Both the position numbers and the translations under genes were made by a program. The notes under the pieces are model-generated. The model saw only the letters and a program-made list of their open reading frames with translations. It was not told the origin of the DNA and searched no databases. DNA of 49,874 nucleotides from DASUFE01 sp036274675 (GTDB taxonomy: Bacteria > Pseudomonadota > Gammaproteobacteria > HTCC5015), in assembly GCA_036274675.1 (NCBI GenBank), contig DASUFE010000101.1, positions 1 to 49,874 of the forward strand. The letters run 5' to 3'. Numbering within the stretch: the first letter of the stretch is position 1; each line of letters starts with the position of its first letter. Shown here one piece after another: positions 35,607-43,698 of this stretch.

Positions 35607-36059
35607 TTACAGCCAGCGGCCGACCTTGTTTTTGTAATTGATATATTGCTGGCCGAAGATTTCTTCCAGGAAGCGTTCTTCACCGAGAATGAAATTATTG
35701 CGGATAATCGAGACGAAGACCGCGACCGGCAGCCAAACGCTGAGCGTTCCGAACAGCAGGCCGGCCCCGGTCAGCAGCGACACCATCCCGAGGTACATCG
35801 GGTTGCGGGTGTAACGGAAGAGCCCTCCGGTGACCAGCGCGGTCGAGGGCTCGAAAGGAATTATCGGTGTGCCGGCGCGCTTGAAGGAGAAAGCGGCGGT
35901 CGCCGCGATCGCAACACCGGCAATAATGAATATAAGGCCGATCCATGACACGAACGGCGGGATAAGATGCATGAGCGGGGCCGCGTAATGCAGGGCTGCC
36001 ATCGACGCCAGCGTCAGCAGCAGATACACCGGCGGCAGGATTTTGCGTTTTTGTTCCAT
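35607..36059 (-). CDS. isoprenylcysteine carboxyl methyltransferase (ICMT)-like membrane protein
   Basis: A 150-residue protein with about four membrane helices and the family signature near the C-terminus: GLFRYTRNPMYLGMVSLL, then GEERFLEEIFGQQYINYKNKV, which form the SAM-binding pocket in ICMT/PEMT-type enzymes. The bacterial substrate is unknown. ATG 36059 (M-E-Q-K-R) is preferred over an upstream start at 36119 that would add an atypical leader. It is probably co-transcribed with the DUF2007 gene. Confidence 0.85.
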   Translation of the reverse strand: MEQKRKILPPVYLLLTLASMAALHYAAPLMHLIPPFVSWIGLIFIIAGVAIAATAAFSFKRAGTPIIPFEPSTALVTGGLFRYTRNPMYLGMVSLLTGAGLLFGTLSVWLPVAVFVSIIRNNFILGEERFLEEIFGQQYINYKNKVGRWL

Positions 36060-36119
36060 CAGAAAATTCTCTCTCGATAATAGCGCCTTAATCGTTACAG
36101 TCGCCATGGCGGATGACAA

Positions 36120-36557
36120 TTACGAATCAGCATCATCTACCAGACGCTTGCCCATACTGATCAGATCACTCTCTATATAGCCCAAGGATTCATAGAAAGC
36201 GATCACTTTGCGGTTATGCGAGCGTACTTGCAGGTTGATTTTCGGGCAGCCTCGTGCATGCAGCCGTGTTTCGACCGCCCCGATGATCCTGCGGCCGTAA
36301 CCTTGTTTGCGGAATTCCGGGTCCACCGCCACGTAATAGAGCCAGCCGCGGTGGCCGTCGTAGCCGCCCATCACGCTGGCGACAAGTCTGCCGTCGATCA
36401 GGCCCACCAGAAACAGGTCTCGATCCACCGCCAGCTTGCGCGCGATGTCCGCGCGCGGATCATTCCAGGGTACGGACAGCTCGCAGCGCGCCCAAAGCGC
36501 AAGCAGCGCGGCCTCGTCGGCTGCATCGTATTCGCGGATTTCCATATTCATAGTCAC
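36120..36557 (-). CDS. ypeA: GNAT acetyltransferase, YpeA-like
   Basis: A 145-residue GNAT-fold N-acetyltransferase. Motif A is VDPEFRKQGYGRRIIGAVE (acetyl-CoA pyrophosphate loop, ~80-98), and motif B is VIAFYESLGY near residue 126. The N-terminal IREYDAADEAALLALWARC and the NDP following match YpeA. The substrate is not established. It begins 2 bp after the TonB-receptor stop, so it is likely translated from the same message. Confidence 0.85.
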   Translation of the reverse strand: MTMNMEIREYDAADEAALLALWARCELSVPWNDPRADIARKLAVDRDLFLVGLIDGRLVASVMGGYDGHRGWLYYVAVDPEFRKQGYGRRIIGAVETRLHARGCPKINLQVRSHNRKVIAFYESLGYIESDLISMGKRLVDDADS

Positions 36558-36559
36558 TG

Positions 36560-38599
36560 CTAATAATAATACAACCCGCTGATTCTGATGGTGCGCGGCT
36601 CCAGCGGATGGAAGTGTATGTCCTCCACCGGGCCGGTTTCGCCGGGGAGGCGCGATTCGTAAAAATAATCGATTTCGTGGTCCGTGCTGCCGAGCAGGTT
36701 CAGCGCATCCAGCGCGAACTCCCAGTGGCCGAGGGTATTCAACGCGGCGCGCATGTTCACCACCGTGCTCGGTTCCGACCGTATCCGGTTAAAACTGTCG
36801 AGCGTGCGGGCGCCGAAATGCCGCACCCGCAGCGAGCCGTACCAGCCTTCACTGAAGGCAGCCGAGATTCCGGCCGCGGCCACCCGGTCCAGCGAGCCTT
36901 CGATATGGTTGCCTTCGCCCGGGGCGTCTTCCGTGAAGCGGGCAGCGGTCTCGGCCCATTCGAAATCCGCGGTCCAATCCTGGTTGAAGCGGTAATAAGC
37001 GGTGAATTCGTAGCCCTCGCGGCGCGAGGCGCGGCTGGCTTCGGTGGTGCCGGTATCGCCTACGAACAGCAGTTCCGAATCCTGTTCAAGGCCCCACAAT
37101 GCGAACGACGCGTTCAGTTTTTCGCCGGCATGGAACCCGAGTCCGATCTCGGAGCCCAGCGAGCGCACCAGCGGGTCAACCGGTTCGACCGGATCGCCGC
37201 TCGCCGGATCGACGCGGATCGTGGTTCCGCGCGCATCATTGGAATGAAAGCCCTGGCCGATGCCGGCATGCAGGTTCCAATAGTCGTTCAGAATGTAATT
37301 CAGACTCCATTTGGCGCTGGCGATACTGTCGTCCGACCGGCCGCTGTTGGCGGACAGGTTACTGTGGACATCAAAACGATAGCTGTCGTAGCGCAGGCCG
37401 AATGAATTGCGCAGACGATCGCTCAGCTGCAGATCGGCCTGCCAGTAGAGGGCGGCCGAAGATTCGTCCACTGCGTCCTGGCGTACCGCGGCGAGTCTGC
37501 GCCGTTCAACGGTGTGGTGCAGGCCTATTTCGTCGATAACGTCCCGCCGCGCCTGCAGGCCGAAAGTCTGGGTAAGCGCGTGTCCGCCCAGGGAAGACAG
37601 CGCGGTACGTGAAATATCAGCGCCGTATATCCGGCGTTCGTCCACCTGTTCGAACTGATCGCCGTTGACCGGGTCGTCCAATAAAAAAGTAAAGTCGGAC
37701 CAGAGTCTGAGACCATAGTCGATGGCGTAGGCTGATACATCCCATTCCGGATTCCACCAGCGCGCCGAGAAGCTGTAACGAGAGGATTCGCCGCCGTCCG
37801 AGGTGTCAATCGAGCCGAGACGATCGATCAATCCCCGGTCCACGGCGCGTTGCGGTATCTGGTCCGTGGAATCCCATTTGTTGTCATAACCCATGAAGGT
37901 CAGCGCGAACTGGCCGTCGATACCGTACCAGCTGCGGCGGGCAAGTACATTATGCTTTTGCAAATCTTCATTAAGATCGGTCCATGGGCCGTCGTAGCGC
38001 GTGGCTTCCAGCGCGCACAGCAGGTTGCCGTCTTCCAGGTCGGAGGAGTCCGCGAGCAGCAGGCGTTTCCAGTCGTCCTGGCCCGCTTCCAGTTTGAACA
38101 GCGATTCGTCCAGCCGGGTGAAAGTCGTGAATTCGGCGGCGCCCGCCCCCGAGAAATCGCCGACGGCGGCGTAGTAGGGGCCTTTTTTATACGACAGGCT
38201 TTGCACCAGCTCGGGTATCAGGAAATTGAGATCAGTGTAACCCTGGCCGTGGCCGTGGCTACGCAGGTTGACGGGCATATTGTCGATGGTGGTGTTGAAG
38301 TCCGTGCCGTGGTCGAGGTTGAATCCGCGCAGAAAATACTGGTTGGCCTTGCCGCTGCCGCTGTGTTGCGTCACCACCATGCCGGGAACTTGCTCCAGCA
38401 CTTCGCCGGGACGCGCCAGCGGGCGAATGCCGATTTCCTCCTGGCCGACCGTGCCCTCGGACGCCGAGACCGAATCCCCGATCAGATTGTTAAGCCGATT
38501 GCCGGTGACGATGAACTCCTCGTAATGGGCGCCGGCGGAGTTGGAGAGCGCGAGAGCGGCCAATCCAAGGAAAAGCTTCCCTGATGAAACAACAGGCAT
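36560..38599 (-). CDS. TonB-dependent outer membrane receptor
   Basis: A 679-residue TonB-dependent receptor. A signal peptide covers residues 1-~24. The TonB-box/plug start is EEFIVTGNRLNNLIGDSV, with plug landmarks PGEVLEQVPGMVVTQHSGSG, YFLRGFNLDHGTDF and VNLRSHGHGQGYTDLNF. A 22-strand barrel follows, ending in RISGLYYY with terminal aromatic. The His-rich RSHGHGQGY loop and GTDF occur in a subgroup often thought to carry metal or metal chelates. The ligand is not inferable, and no TonB, ABC transporter or Fur-box-like gene lies beside it. ATG 38599 follows AAAGGA. Confidence 0.9.
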   Translation of the reverse strand: MPVVSSGKLFLGLAALALSNSAGAHYEEFIVTGNRLNNLIGDSVSASEGTVGQEEIGIRPLARPGEVLEQVPGMVVTQHSGSGKANQYFLRGFNLDHGTDFNTTIDNMPVNLRSHGHGQGYTDLNFLIPELVQSLSYKKGPYYAAVGDFSGAGAAEFTTFTRLDESLFKLEAGQDDWKRLLLADSSDLEDGNLLCALEATRYDGPWTDLNEDLQKHNVLARRSWYGIDGQFALTFMGYDNKWDSTDQIPQRAVDRGLIDRLGSIDTSDGGESSRYSFSARWWNPEWDVSAYAIDYGLRLWSDFTFLLDDPVNGDQFEQVDERRIYGADISRTALSSLGGHALTQTFGLQARRDVIDEIGLHHTVERRRLAAVRQDAVDESSAALYWQADLQLSDRLRNSFGLRYDSYRFDVHSNLSANSGRSDDSIASAKWSLNYILNDYWNLHAGIGQGFHSNDARGTTIRVDPASGDPVEPVDPLVRSLGSEIGLGFHAGEKLNASFALWGLEQDSELLFVGDTGTTEASRASRREGYEFTAYYRFNQDWTADFEWAETAARFTEDAPGEGNHIEGSLDRVAAAGISAAFSEGWYGSLRVRHFGARTLDSFNRIRSEPSTVVNMRAALNTLGHWEFALDALNLLGSTDHEIDYFYESRLPGETGPVEDIHFHPLEPRTIRISGLYYY

Positions 38600-38694
38600 G
38601 ACAGTCCTTTTTATTTGCGGATGGAAAGCCGGCGCATCATAAGCAGCAGTGCCGGTGCTGTAAATAGAAAGCAGGATTCCCTGCCGGGGCGCGG

Positions 38695-39357
38695 CTAGGA
38701 ATGCAGTTGCCGCCTCAGCTCTTCGAGCCGCTCCGGAGTTCCGATATCCGACCAGCGGCCGCGGTAATGCACCGCTTCGATTTTGCTTTGCACGATACCT
38801 GCGTTGAGCACTTCGCGCAGGCCGCGTCTGCCCGGCGCGTAGGATGCAAAGAGTTCGGGGCGATAGAGGCCGATGCCGCTGTAAGTCAGCATCGGGTCGC
38901 CTTGCGGGCGTAACAAATCCCGCTCCAGCGCGAAGTCGCCCCGGGGATGGTGCGGAGGATTGTCGATCATCACCAGCCGCGCCAGCGCACCGGCGCCGAG
39001 CGCCAGTTCGCCAAGCGGATAATCGGTCCAGATATCCCCGTTGATCACCAGGAAAGGCGCCGTGCCGAGCAGCGGCAGGGCCTGAATAATGCCGCCCGCC
39101 GTTTCCAGCGCGGCCTCGCCTTCGTCGCTGTACCGGATCGTTACCCCGTAAGCGGCGCCGTCGCCGAGGCGTTCGCGTATCCGTTGCCCGAGCCATGCCA
39201 GGTTGATCACGATTTCGCGCAGACCTGCGCGCTTGAGATTGGCAAGGTGGTGTTCGATCAGGCTTTTGCCGCCGGCCTCGAGCAAGGGCTTGGGCGTCGA
39301 GTCCGTCAGCGGCCGCATGCGTTCGCCGCGCCCGGCCGCGAGGATCATCGCCTTCAT
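38695..39357 (-). CDS. murU: N-acetylmuramate alpha-1-phosphate uridylyltransferase
   Basis: A 220-residue nucleotidyltransferase converting MurNAc-1-P to UDP-MurNAc in the anabolic recycling route that bypasses MurA. N-terminal MILAAGRGERMRPLTDSTPK is the NTP-transferase signature; VINGDIWTDYPL holds the metal Asp; GRWSDIGTPERLEELR is the end. The frame is open upstream but ATG 39357 overlaps the amgK stop by 4 bp (ATGA), fixing the start. Pairing with amgK distinguishes it from glucose-1-phosphate nucleotidyltransferases. Confidence 0.94.
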   Translation of the reverse strand: MKAMILAAGRGERMRPLTDSTPKPLLEAGGKSLIEHHLANLKRAGLREIVINLAWLGQRIRERLGDGAAYGVTIRYSDEGEAALETAGGIIQALPLLGTAPFLVINGDIWTDYPLGELALGAGALARLVMIDNPPHHPRGDFALERDLLRPQGDPMLTYSGIGLYRPELFASYAPGRRGLREVLNAGIVQSKIEAVHYRGRWSDIGTPERLEELRRQLHS

Positions 39358-40352
39358 GCCGATAGCCGCTCCCGGATCAGCAGGCGGTCGAGCAGTTCGC
39401 GGAAGGCCTGCAGTTCCGGATATTGTTCGCAGACCTCGAAGACATAATTCATCGTGCGCGGAATATCGTTCATGTAACCCGGCTTGCGGTCGCGGTAGCG
39501 CAGTCGCGAGAAAATGCCGATCGCCTTCAGATGCCGCTGCATGCCCATCCAGTCGAACCATTTACGGAAGCGCGGCAGGTCGGCCTTTATCAGCCCGGCG
39601 CGCGCCAGTTCGTCATGGTATCCGGCCACCCATTGTTCGATCTGGACCTTGGGCCAGGCGATATAGCAGTCGCGCAACAGCGATACCAGATCGTAAGTGA
39701 CGGGCCCATCCATGGCATCCTGGAAATCCAGGATGCCCGGATTGCGTTCCGGCGTGACCATCAGGTTGCGCGAGTGGTAGTCGCGGTGCACGAACACCCG
39801 CGGCTGTTCCAGCGCGCTCGCCGCGAGCAGGCCGAAGGTATCCGCGATCACCGTCTCGTGTTCGGGAGAGAGCTTGAGTTTGAGGTGTTGCAGCAGGAAC
39901 CAATCGACGAACAGCGACATTTCGAAGCGCAGCAGCTTGTCGTCGTAGGGCGGCAGTCCTGCCGCGGGCACCTCGGACTGGATTTTAAGCAGGGCGGCCA
40001 GGGCGTCGCCGTAAAGGTCGTTTACCGTCTTGGCGTCGAGTTTCGACAGGTAGGATGTACTGCCGAGGTCGCTTAACAGCAAAAAGCCCTGCTTGGCATC
40101 CTCCTGGAATATATGGGGCACGTTGAGGCCGTGGCTTTCCAGCCGTCGCGCAACATTGATGAAGGGCACGCAATTCTCGTTGGCCGGCGGGGCATCCATG
40201 GCGATGTAGGTCGCATCGCCGGACCATGCCCGGAAATAACGGCGGAAACTCGCGTCTTCGGAGGCGCGTTTGACCACCAGGCCCTTGGGCTCCAGATGAA
40301 TGGCCAGCCATTTCTTCAGCAGTTGCAGGCGCTCGTCTTGGTCAGAAAGCAT
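39354..40352 (-). CDS. amgK: anomeric MurNAc/GlcNAc kinase
   Basis: A 332-residue aminoglycoside-phosphotransferase-fold sugar kinase that phosphorylates MurNAc at C1, feeding MurU. Seen: an N-terminal lobe with LVVKRASEDASFRRYFR, the catalytic loop VFVHRDYHSRNLMV, and metal-binding GILDFQDAMDGPVTYDLVSL. Length is normal for AmgK. It precedes murU with a 4 bp overlap, the standard arrangement. The pathway makes cell-wall synthesis less dependent on MurA (the fosfomycin target). A good sigma70-like promoter lies just upstream. Confidence 0.94.
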   Translation of the reverse strand: MLSDQDERLQLLKKWLAIHLEPKGLVVKRASEDASFRRYFRAWSGDATYIAMDAPPANENCVPFINVARRLESHGLNVPHIFQEDAKQGFLLLSDLGSTSYLSKLDAKTVNDLYGDALAALLKIQSEVPAAGLPPYDDKLLRFEMSLFVDWFLLQHLKLKLSPEHETVIADTFGLLAASALEQPRVFVHRDYHSRNLMVTPERNPGILDFQDAMDGPVTYDLVSLLRDCYIAWPKVQIEQWVAGYHDELARAGLIKADLPRFRKWFDWMGMQRHLKAIGIFSRLRYRDRKPGYMNDIPRTMNYVFEVCEQYPELQAFRELLDRLLIRERLSA

Positions 40353-40384
40353 GGGCAGTATTCCGGTGATCGCGGTGGCCGGAC

Positions 40385-40413
40385 ATTATAGTTCGGAATC
40401 CTTCAGCTTTGAA
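40385..40413 (-). promoter_or_regulatory. putative sigma70 promoter of amgK-murU
   Basis: On the minus strand TTCAAA (40413-40408), a 17 bp spacer and TATAAT (40390-40385) lie about 33 bp upstream of the amgK ATG. The -10 is perfect and the -35 matches 4 of 6. Confidence 0.6.
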
Positions 40414-40457
40414 ATCGGGCGCCGGGACTGCGTTCAGACCGGATTTTTCCGGCGATC

Positions 40458-40466
40458 TGATATAAT
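40458..40466 (+). promoter_or_regulatory. putative extended -10 promoter of the YfaZ-like gene
   Basis: TGATATAAT (TGn-TATAAT) lies 49 bp upstream of the ATG at 40516. No good -35 is present at 16-18 bp, as is usual for extended -10 promoters. It diverges from the amgK promoter within the same 163 bp gap. Confidence 0.55.
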
Positions 40467-40515
40467 GCGCGCCATCACAGGTCGTCCGCCTTCACAAACA
40501 ACCTAAGGAGCGCCC

Positions 40516-41139
40516 ATGACTCAGAAATTCCTGCTTGCCAGCCTGTTCTGCCTGCCGGCGATCAACGCGGCTCATGCTCGCGGCCTCGATATCAGCATCG
40601 GCAATGAAGCCGCGCAAATCACTTATCTTAGTGAGAGTTACGGGCAGATAGGCATCGGCGGCAACGATATCGGCGTGGGATTCTTTTATAACGAGAACAA
40701 CGACATGGTGGTGAACGGCGGTCTGCTGGTGACCGGCAACTCACTGGGCGCGAACCGCGCCTTCCAGGCGGGCGTGGGCGTCAAGGGTTACGCCGGTTAT
40801 CTGCACGACCCGGAGGATAGGACGGACATTTACCCTGCCCCTAAACGGGTGGACGAGGACAGTGATTCCGTGTCGGCGATCGGTATCGGCGGCAAGCTGG
40901 CGTATATCCTGCCTTCGCGCACGCCGCTCTCCCTTTCGCTGGAAGCCTATTACGCGCCCGATATCACCGCCTTCGGCGATAACGAGGGCTTGCTGGAAGC
41001 CGTGGCGCGTTTCGAAGTCGAGATCGCGCCGACCACGCGCTTCTTCGTCGGTTACCGCAAACTGGAAGTCGATTTCAAAAACGGCGATGAATACCCCCTC
41101 GACGAAACCGGCCACGTGGGCATCCGCTTCTCCTTCTGA
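40516..41139 (+). CDS. yfaZ: YfaZ-like outer membrane beta-barrel protein
   Basis: A 207-residue predicted outer-membrane protein. A signal peptide covers residues 1-~22 (KFLLASLFCLPAINAAHA). The rest alternates short amphipathic beta strands and ends HVGIRFSF with the C-terminal aromatic recognised by the BAM machinery. Glycine-rich strands (GQIGIGGNDIGVGFFYN, VGVKGYAGYL) and FFVGYRKLEVDF fit the YfaZ family, whose function is unknown (a small porin or structural barrel). A strong AAGGAG precedes ATG 40516. Confidence 0.82.
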   Translation: MTQKFLLASLFCLPAINAAHARGLDISIGNEAAQITYLSESYGQIGIGGNDIGVGFFYNENNDMVVNGGLLVTGNSLGANRAFQAGVGVKGYAGYLHDPEDRTDIYPAPKRVDEDSDSVSAIGIGGKLAYILPSRTPLSLSLEAYYAPDITAFGDNEGLLEAVARFEVEIAPTTRFFVGYRKLEVDFKNGDEYPLDETGHVGIRFSF

Positions 41140-41154
41140 TCCTGAGGGCGCAGC

Positions 41155-41931
41155 ATGCACCCCGTCGACCGCCTGCTCGATATCATGGCGGCCCTGCGCG
41201 ACCCGCAGCGGGGCTGCCCATGGGATCTGAAACAAACCTTCGAGACGATCGCACCCTATACCATCGAAGAGGCCTATGAGGTCGCCGACGCCATCGAGCG
41301 CCGGGACTACGCGGACCTCTGCGACGAGCTGGGCGACCTGTTGCTGCAGGTGGTCTATCACGGGCAGCTGGCCCGCGAGGCGGGGCATTTCGAATTTTCG
41401 GATATCGTCGCAGCTCTTTCCGAGAAGATGGTGCGACGCCATCCGCATGTGTTCGGCGAGGCCGACAAGCAAATAGAGAACATCAAGCAGCGCTGGGAGG
41501 AGTCGAAAGCGCTGGAACGCAGCGCCAGACAGCGTGCAGGCATTCTCTCCGGCGTGGCCCTGGCGCTGCCCGCCTTGAAGCGCGCGCAAAAATTGCAGAA
41601 GCGTGCCGCGCACGCCGGTTTCGACTGGCCGGAGGCGGCGCCGGTGCTGGCCAAGCTGAAAGAGGAAATCGCCGAACTGGAACAGGCCGTCGCCAAAGGC
41701 GATGCGGACGAGACGGCAGCCGAACTCGGCGACCTGATTTTCAGCTGCGTCAACCTCGCGCGCCATCTGCACGTCGATGCCGAGGAAAGCCTGCGCCACG
41801 CCAACAACAAATTTGAGCGGCGCTTCAATGCCGTTGAGAAAAAAGTGCTGGAAACGGGAAAGAAAGTGCAGGACTGTACGCTGGAAGAGCTGGACAGCCT
41901 GTGGGATCAGGTAAAAGCTGAAGAAAAATAA
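41155..41931 (+). CDS. mazG: nucleoside triphosphate pyrophosphohydrolase MazG
   Basis: A 258-residue two-domain all-alpha pyrophosphohydrolase that converts NTPs/dNTPs to NMPs and PPi, cleansing pools of non-canonical nucleotides. The first domain has GCPWDLKQTFETIAPYTIEE, EAYEVADAI and DELGDLLLQVVYH (the EExxE/ExxD metal site). The second repeats the pattern in KLKEEIAELEQAV and ETAAELGDLIFSCVNLARHL. NNKFERRFNAVE is the standard C-terminal block. It lies 15 bp after the YfaZ-like gene and is likely co-transcribed. Confidence 0.95.
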   Translation: MHPVDRLLDIMAALRDPQRGCPWDLKQTFETIAPYTIEEAYEVADAIERRDYADLCDELGDLLLQVVYHGQLAREAGHFEFSDIVAALSEKMVRRHPHVFGEADKQIENIKQRWEESKALERSARQRAGILSGVALALPALKRAQKLQKRAAHAGFDWPEAAPVLAKLKEEIAELEQAVAKGDADETAAELGDLIFSCVNLARHLHVDAEESLRHANNKFERRFNAVEKKVLETGKKVQDCTLEELDSLWDQVKAEEK

Positions 41932-42258
41932 ATACCTCTCGCGGGAGGCGCGGAGATGAAGAGATTAACGTCCCCCTTCATTCATGAAGGGGGATGCCCG
42001 AAGGGCAGGGGGATGGGCCGGATATATCTGTCGTGCCTGACTTGATCCGGTATCCAATCTTTTAAATTAAGATTGTTCCGCCCGCTGCTTCGCAGCTTGC
42101 GGCGGTAACTTTTTGTCTGACGAGAACCTGTTCATACCAGGCGCTCCGCAGCATGGCACCGGAAAACGCGCCCAGGCGAAAGCCGCAAGCGGAAATTGAT
42201 ATCGCGGCGCGGGACGGAGAACCCAGGCGAAATCCCCGGTTCCTGGCTCATGACATCA
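41932..42258. other. intergenic region with repeat pieces between mazG and the RDD gene
   Basis: This 327 bp region holds no gene I can support. It contains an unpaired CTCTCGC left arm (41935-41955), the second CCCCCTTC compound element (41972-42015), and a stretch of CG-rich fragments (CCGCCCGCTGCTTCGCAGCT; two copies of CCCAGGCGAAA near 42173 and 42222). The two CCCAGGCGAAA words and GCGGGACGGAGAACCC suggest more decayed repeat DNA. Confidence 0.55.
41972..42015. repeat. compound CCCCCTTC stem-loop element, copy 2
   Basis: A perfect 10-bp stem CCCCCTTCAT-tc-ATGAAGGGGG (41972-41993) is followed by GCCC-gaa-GGGC (41996-42006) and AGGGGGATGG (42006-42015). Its layout is identical to copy 1 at 31512-31558. 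It lies 40 bp after mazG and may terminate that transcript, although there is no T-run. Confidence 0.75.
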
Positions 42259-43149
42259 TCAATGGCATTTGATAACGATCGTTCCCGCCAGGTGGTCATG
42301 CAGACATCTGCGATCCTTTCTGAAAATACATAATGGATCGATGGACCCGCATACCAGGCGCCCTATAAACGGAACAAGGCCAAGAGCCCAAAATACACCG
42401 TACCGCAGGGCTATGACATGCCAAACATCTACTACACGACCTTCCGTGTCAGTAATCGCGATCCCCATTACACGCTTGCCGATTGTTTGGCCGTGTTTAT
42501 GCAGAAGGTTTCCATTGAGTAGCAGGAATATAACCACGCTCTGCAGAAATAATGCTGCTTGAACTGATGCCGGGAGATTCCGCATTTCATCGAGATCATC
42601 GACGAGATATATGAAGAGTGGTAAGCAGAAAAAAATCATGATCAGTGAGTCAATAATGCAGGCTCCTAACCTGTCTCCGCGGTCAGCAAGGCGGGATATA
42701 AGCCGTACTTTTTCCATATCAAGGCCTTGCTGACGCCCCAGATCATCCATTTGTTGTTTGAAAGTTTCGAAAAGCTCCTCTACGTTGATTCTGGCGCCCT
42801 TTTCCAGGTGCTGCGAGATGATGAATTGAGGGAAGGCCAGCAAGCTCGTTTCGCCGAACCGGATCACAGGACGGCGGCCCTGTTCGTCCTCTACCATCCA
42901 CCAGTCATAGCCTGAATAGCTTCCGATAAAAGCCAGTCCGAAAGCCATGCCCAATGCCTGGAGTGTAGGCTGGTCCTGCTCGATCGCTTTCGAATCCAGT
43001 ATTTGCTGGATAATCGGCAAGTCTCCGCGGGAACCCTCCAGTGCCCGCCCGGTTACCTTTATCGCCAATGAGCTTGCAGGTGCGATTTGTTCCACGAAGC
43101 CGTCCAGTTCGGCCTCGGTCGGGGCGTCGATTTTCCGTTCCTGATTCAC
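42259..43149 (-). CDS. DUF3806-RDD fusion membrane protein
   Basis: A 296-residue protein joining two parts. Residues ~1-140 match the DUF3806 pattern (TLQALGMAFGLAF, YDWWMVEDEQGRRPVIRF, TSLLAFPQFIISQHLEKG). Residues ~155-296 form an RDD domain with three membrane helices (LADRGDRLGACIIDSLIMI; the second Arg in GNLLHKHGQTIGKRVMGIAI; a final DRRCLHDHLAGT). RDD proteins are implicated in transport or in modulating membrane complexes. DUF3806 is uncharacterised. The fusion would place DUF3806 on the cytoplasmic face. ATG 43149 is the only good start. Confidence 0.8.
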   Translation of the reverse strand: MNQERKIDAPTEAELDGFVEQIAPASSLAIKVTGRALEGSRGDLPIIQQILDSKAIEQDQPTLQALGMAFGLAFIGSYSGYDWWMVEDEQGRRPVIRFGETSLLAFPQFIISQHLEKGARINVEELFETFKQQMDDLGRQQGLDMEKVRLISRLADRGDRLGACIIDSLIMIFFCLPLFIYLVDDLDEMRNLPASVQAALFLQSVVIFLLLNGNLLHKHGQTIGKRVMGIAITDTEGRVVDVWHVIALRYGVFWALGLVPFIGRLVCGSIDPLCIFRKDRRCLHDHLAGTIVIKCH

Positions 43150-43176
43150 CGTTGAATCTCTCTGCCAACTCCGCAG

Positions 43177-43554
43177 TCAGTCGAAATTATTCTGCGCAGC
43201 GGACTTCTCGCGGGCCTCGCGCCCGGCCTTGCTGCTAAGAAGAAACCTGCGCTGGGTTTCATTTTTAGAGCTTAGCTGGGTTTCTTCCAGAAATGCCGCC
43301 ATCGCTTCCCGGACTTGCGGCGAAGACAGTTGCAGACAGCGGCGCCAGTCCAAAGGATAGATGTCGCGGCAGCCCGAGCACATAAGGTAGTTCTTCCAGA
43401 TAAAAGGAACGGTCTTTATATAAAAGAAAGAAACCCACTCCGTTTCACGCCATAAATCCCAGCCCGCCCGCTTCTGGCAGTGATAGCAGTAGCTATGGAG
43501 CAGGGACTGTTGAACCGGTTTTGTTTCTTTCACCCAGCCGAGAATAAAAAACAT
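43177..43554 (-). CDS. small zinc-ribbon protein
   Basis: A 125-residue protein starting MFFILGWVKETK. It has two CxxC pairs, CYHC (~23-26) and CSGC (~59-62), that should hold one zinc, and an aromatic strand region between them (WVSFFYIKTVPFIWKNY). This matches the general zinc_ribbon_15-type family of unknown function, often encoded near small membrane proteins. The C-terminal half is a charged helix. It is encoded 27 bp upstream of the DUF3806-RDD gene and may share its transcript. Confidence 0.7.
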   Translation of the reverse strand: MFFILGWVKETKPVQQSLLHSYCYHCQKRAGWDLWRETEWVSFFYIKTVPFIWKNYLMCSGCRDIYPLDWRRCLQLSSPQVREAMAAFLEETQLSSKNETQRRFLLSSKAGREAREKSAAQNNFD

Positions 43555-43698
43555 TTATAGATTCTCCCGTTTGAATGCCCGCCCTGCGAATTGAAGCCCG
43601 TCCGATAATTATAGCCAATCTCCGGCTATCCGATTTGTTCATTCACTATTAATGTCCGATCCCAATGTCGGATCTCACGATACTTGCCTGATATTTCT

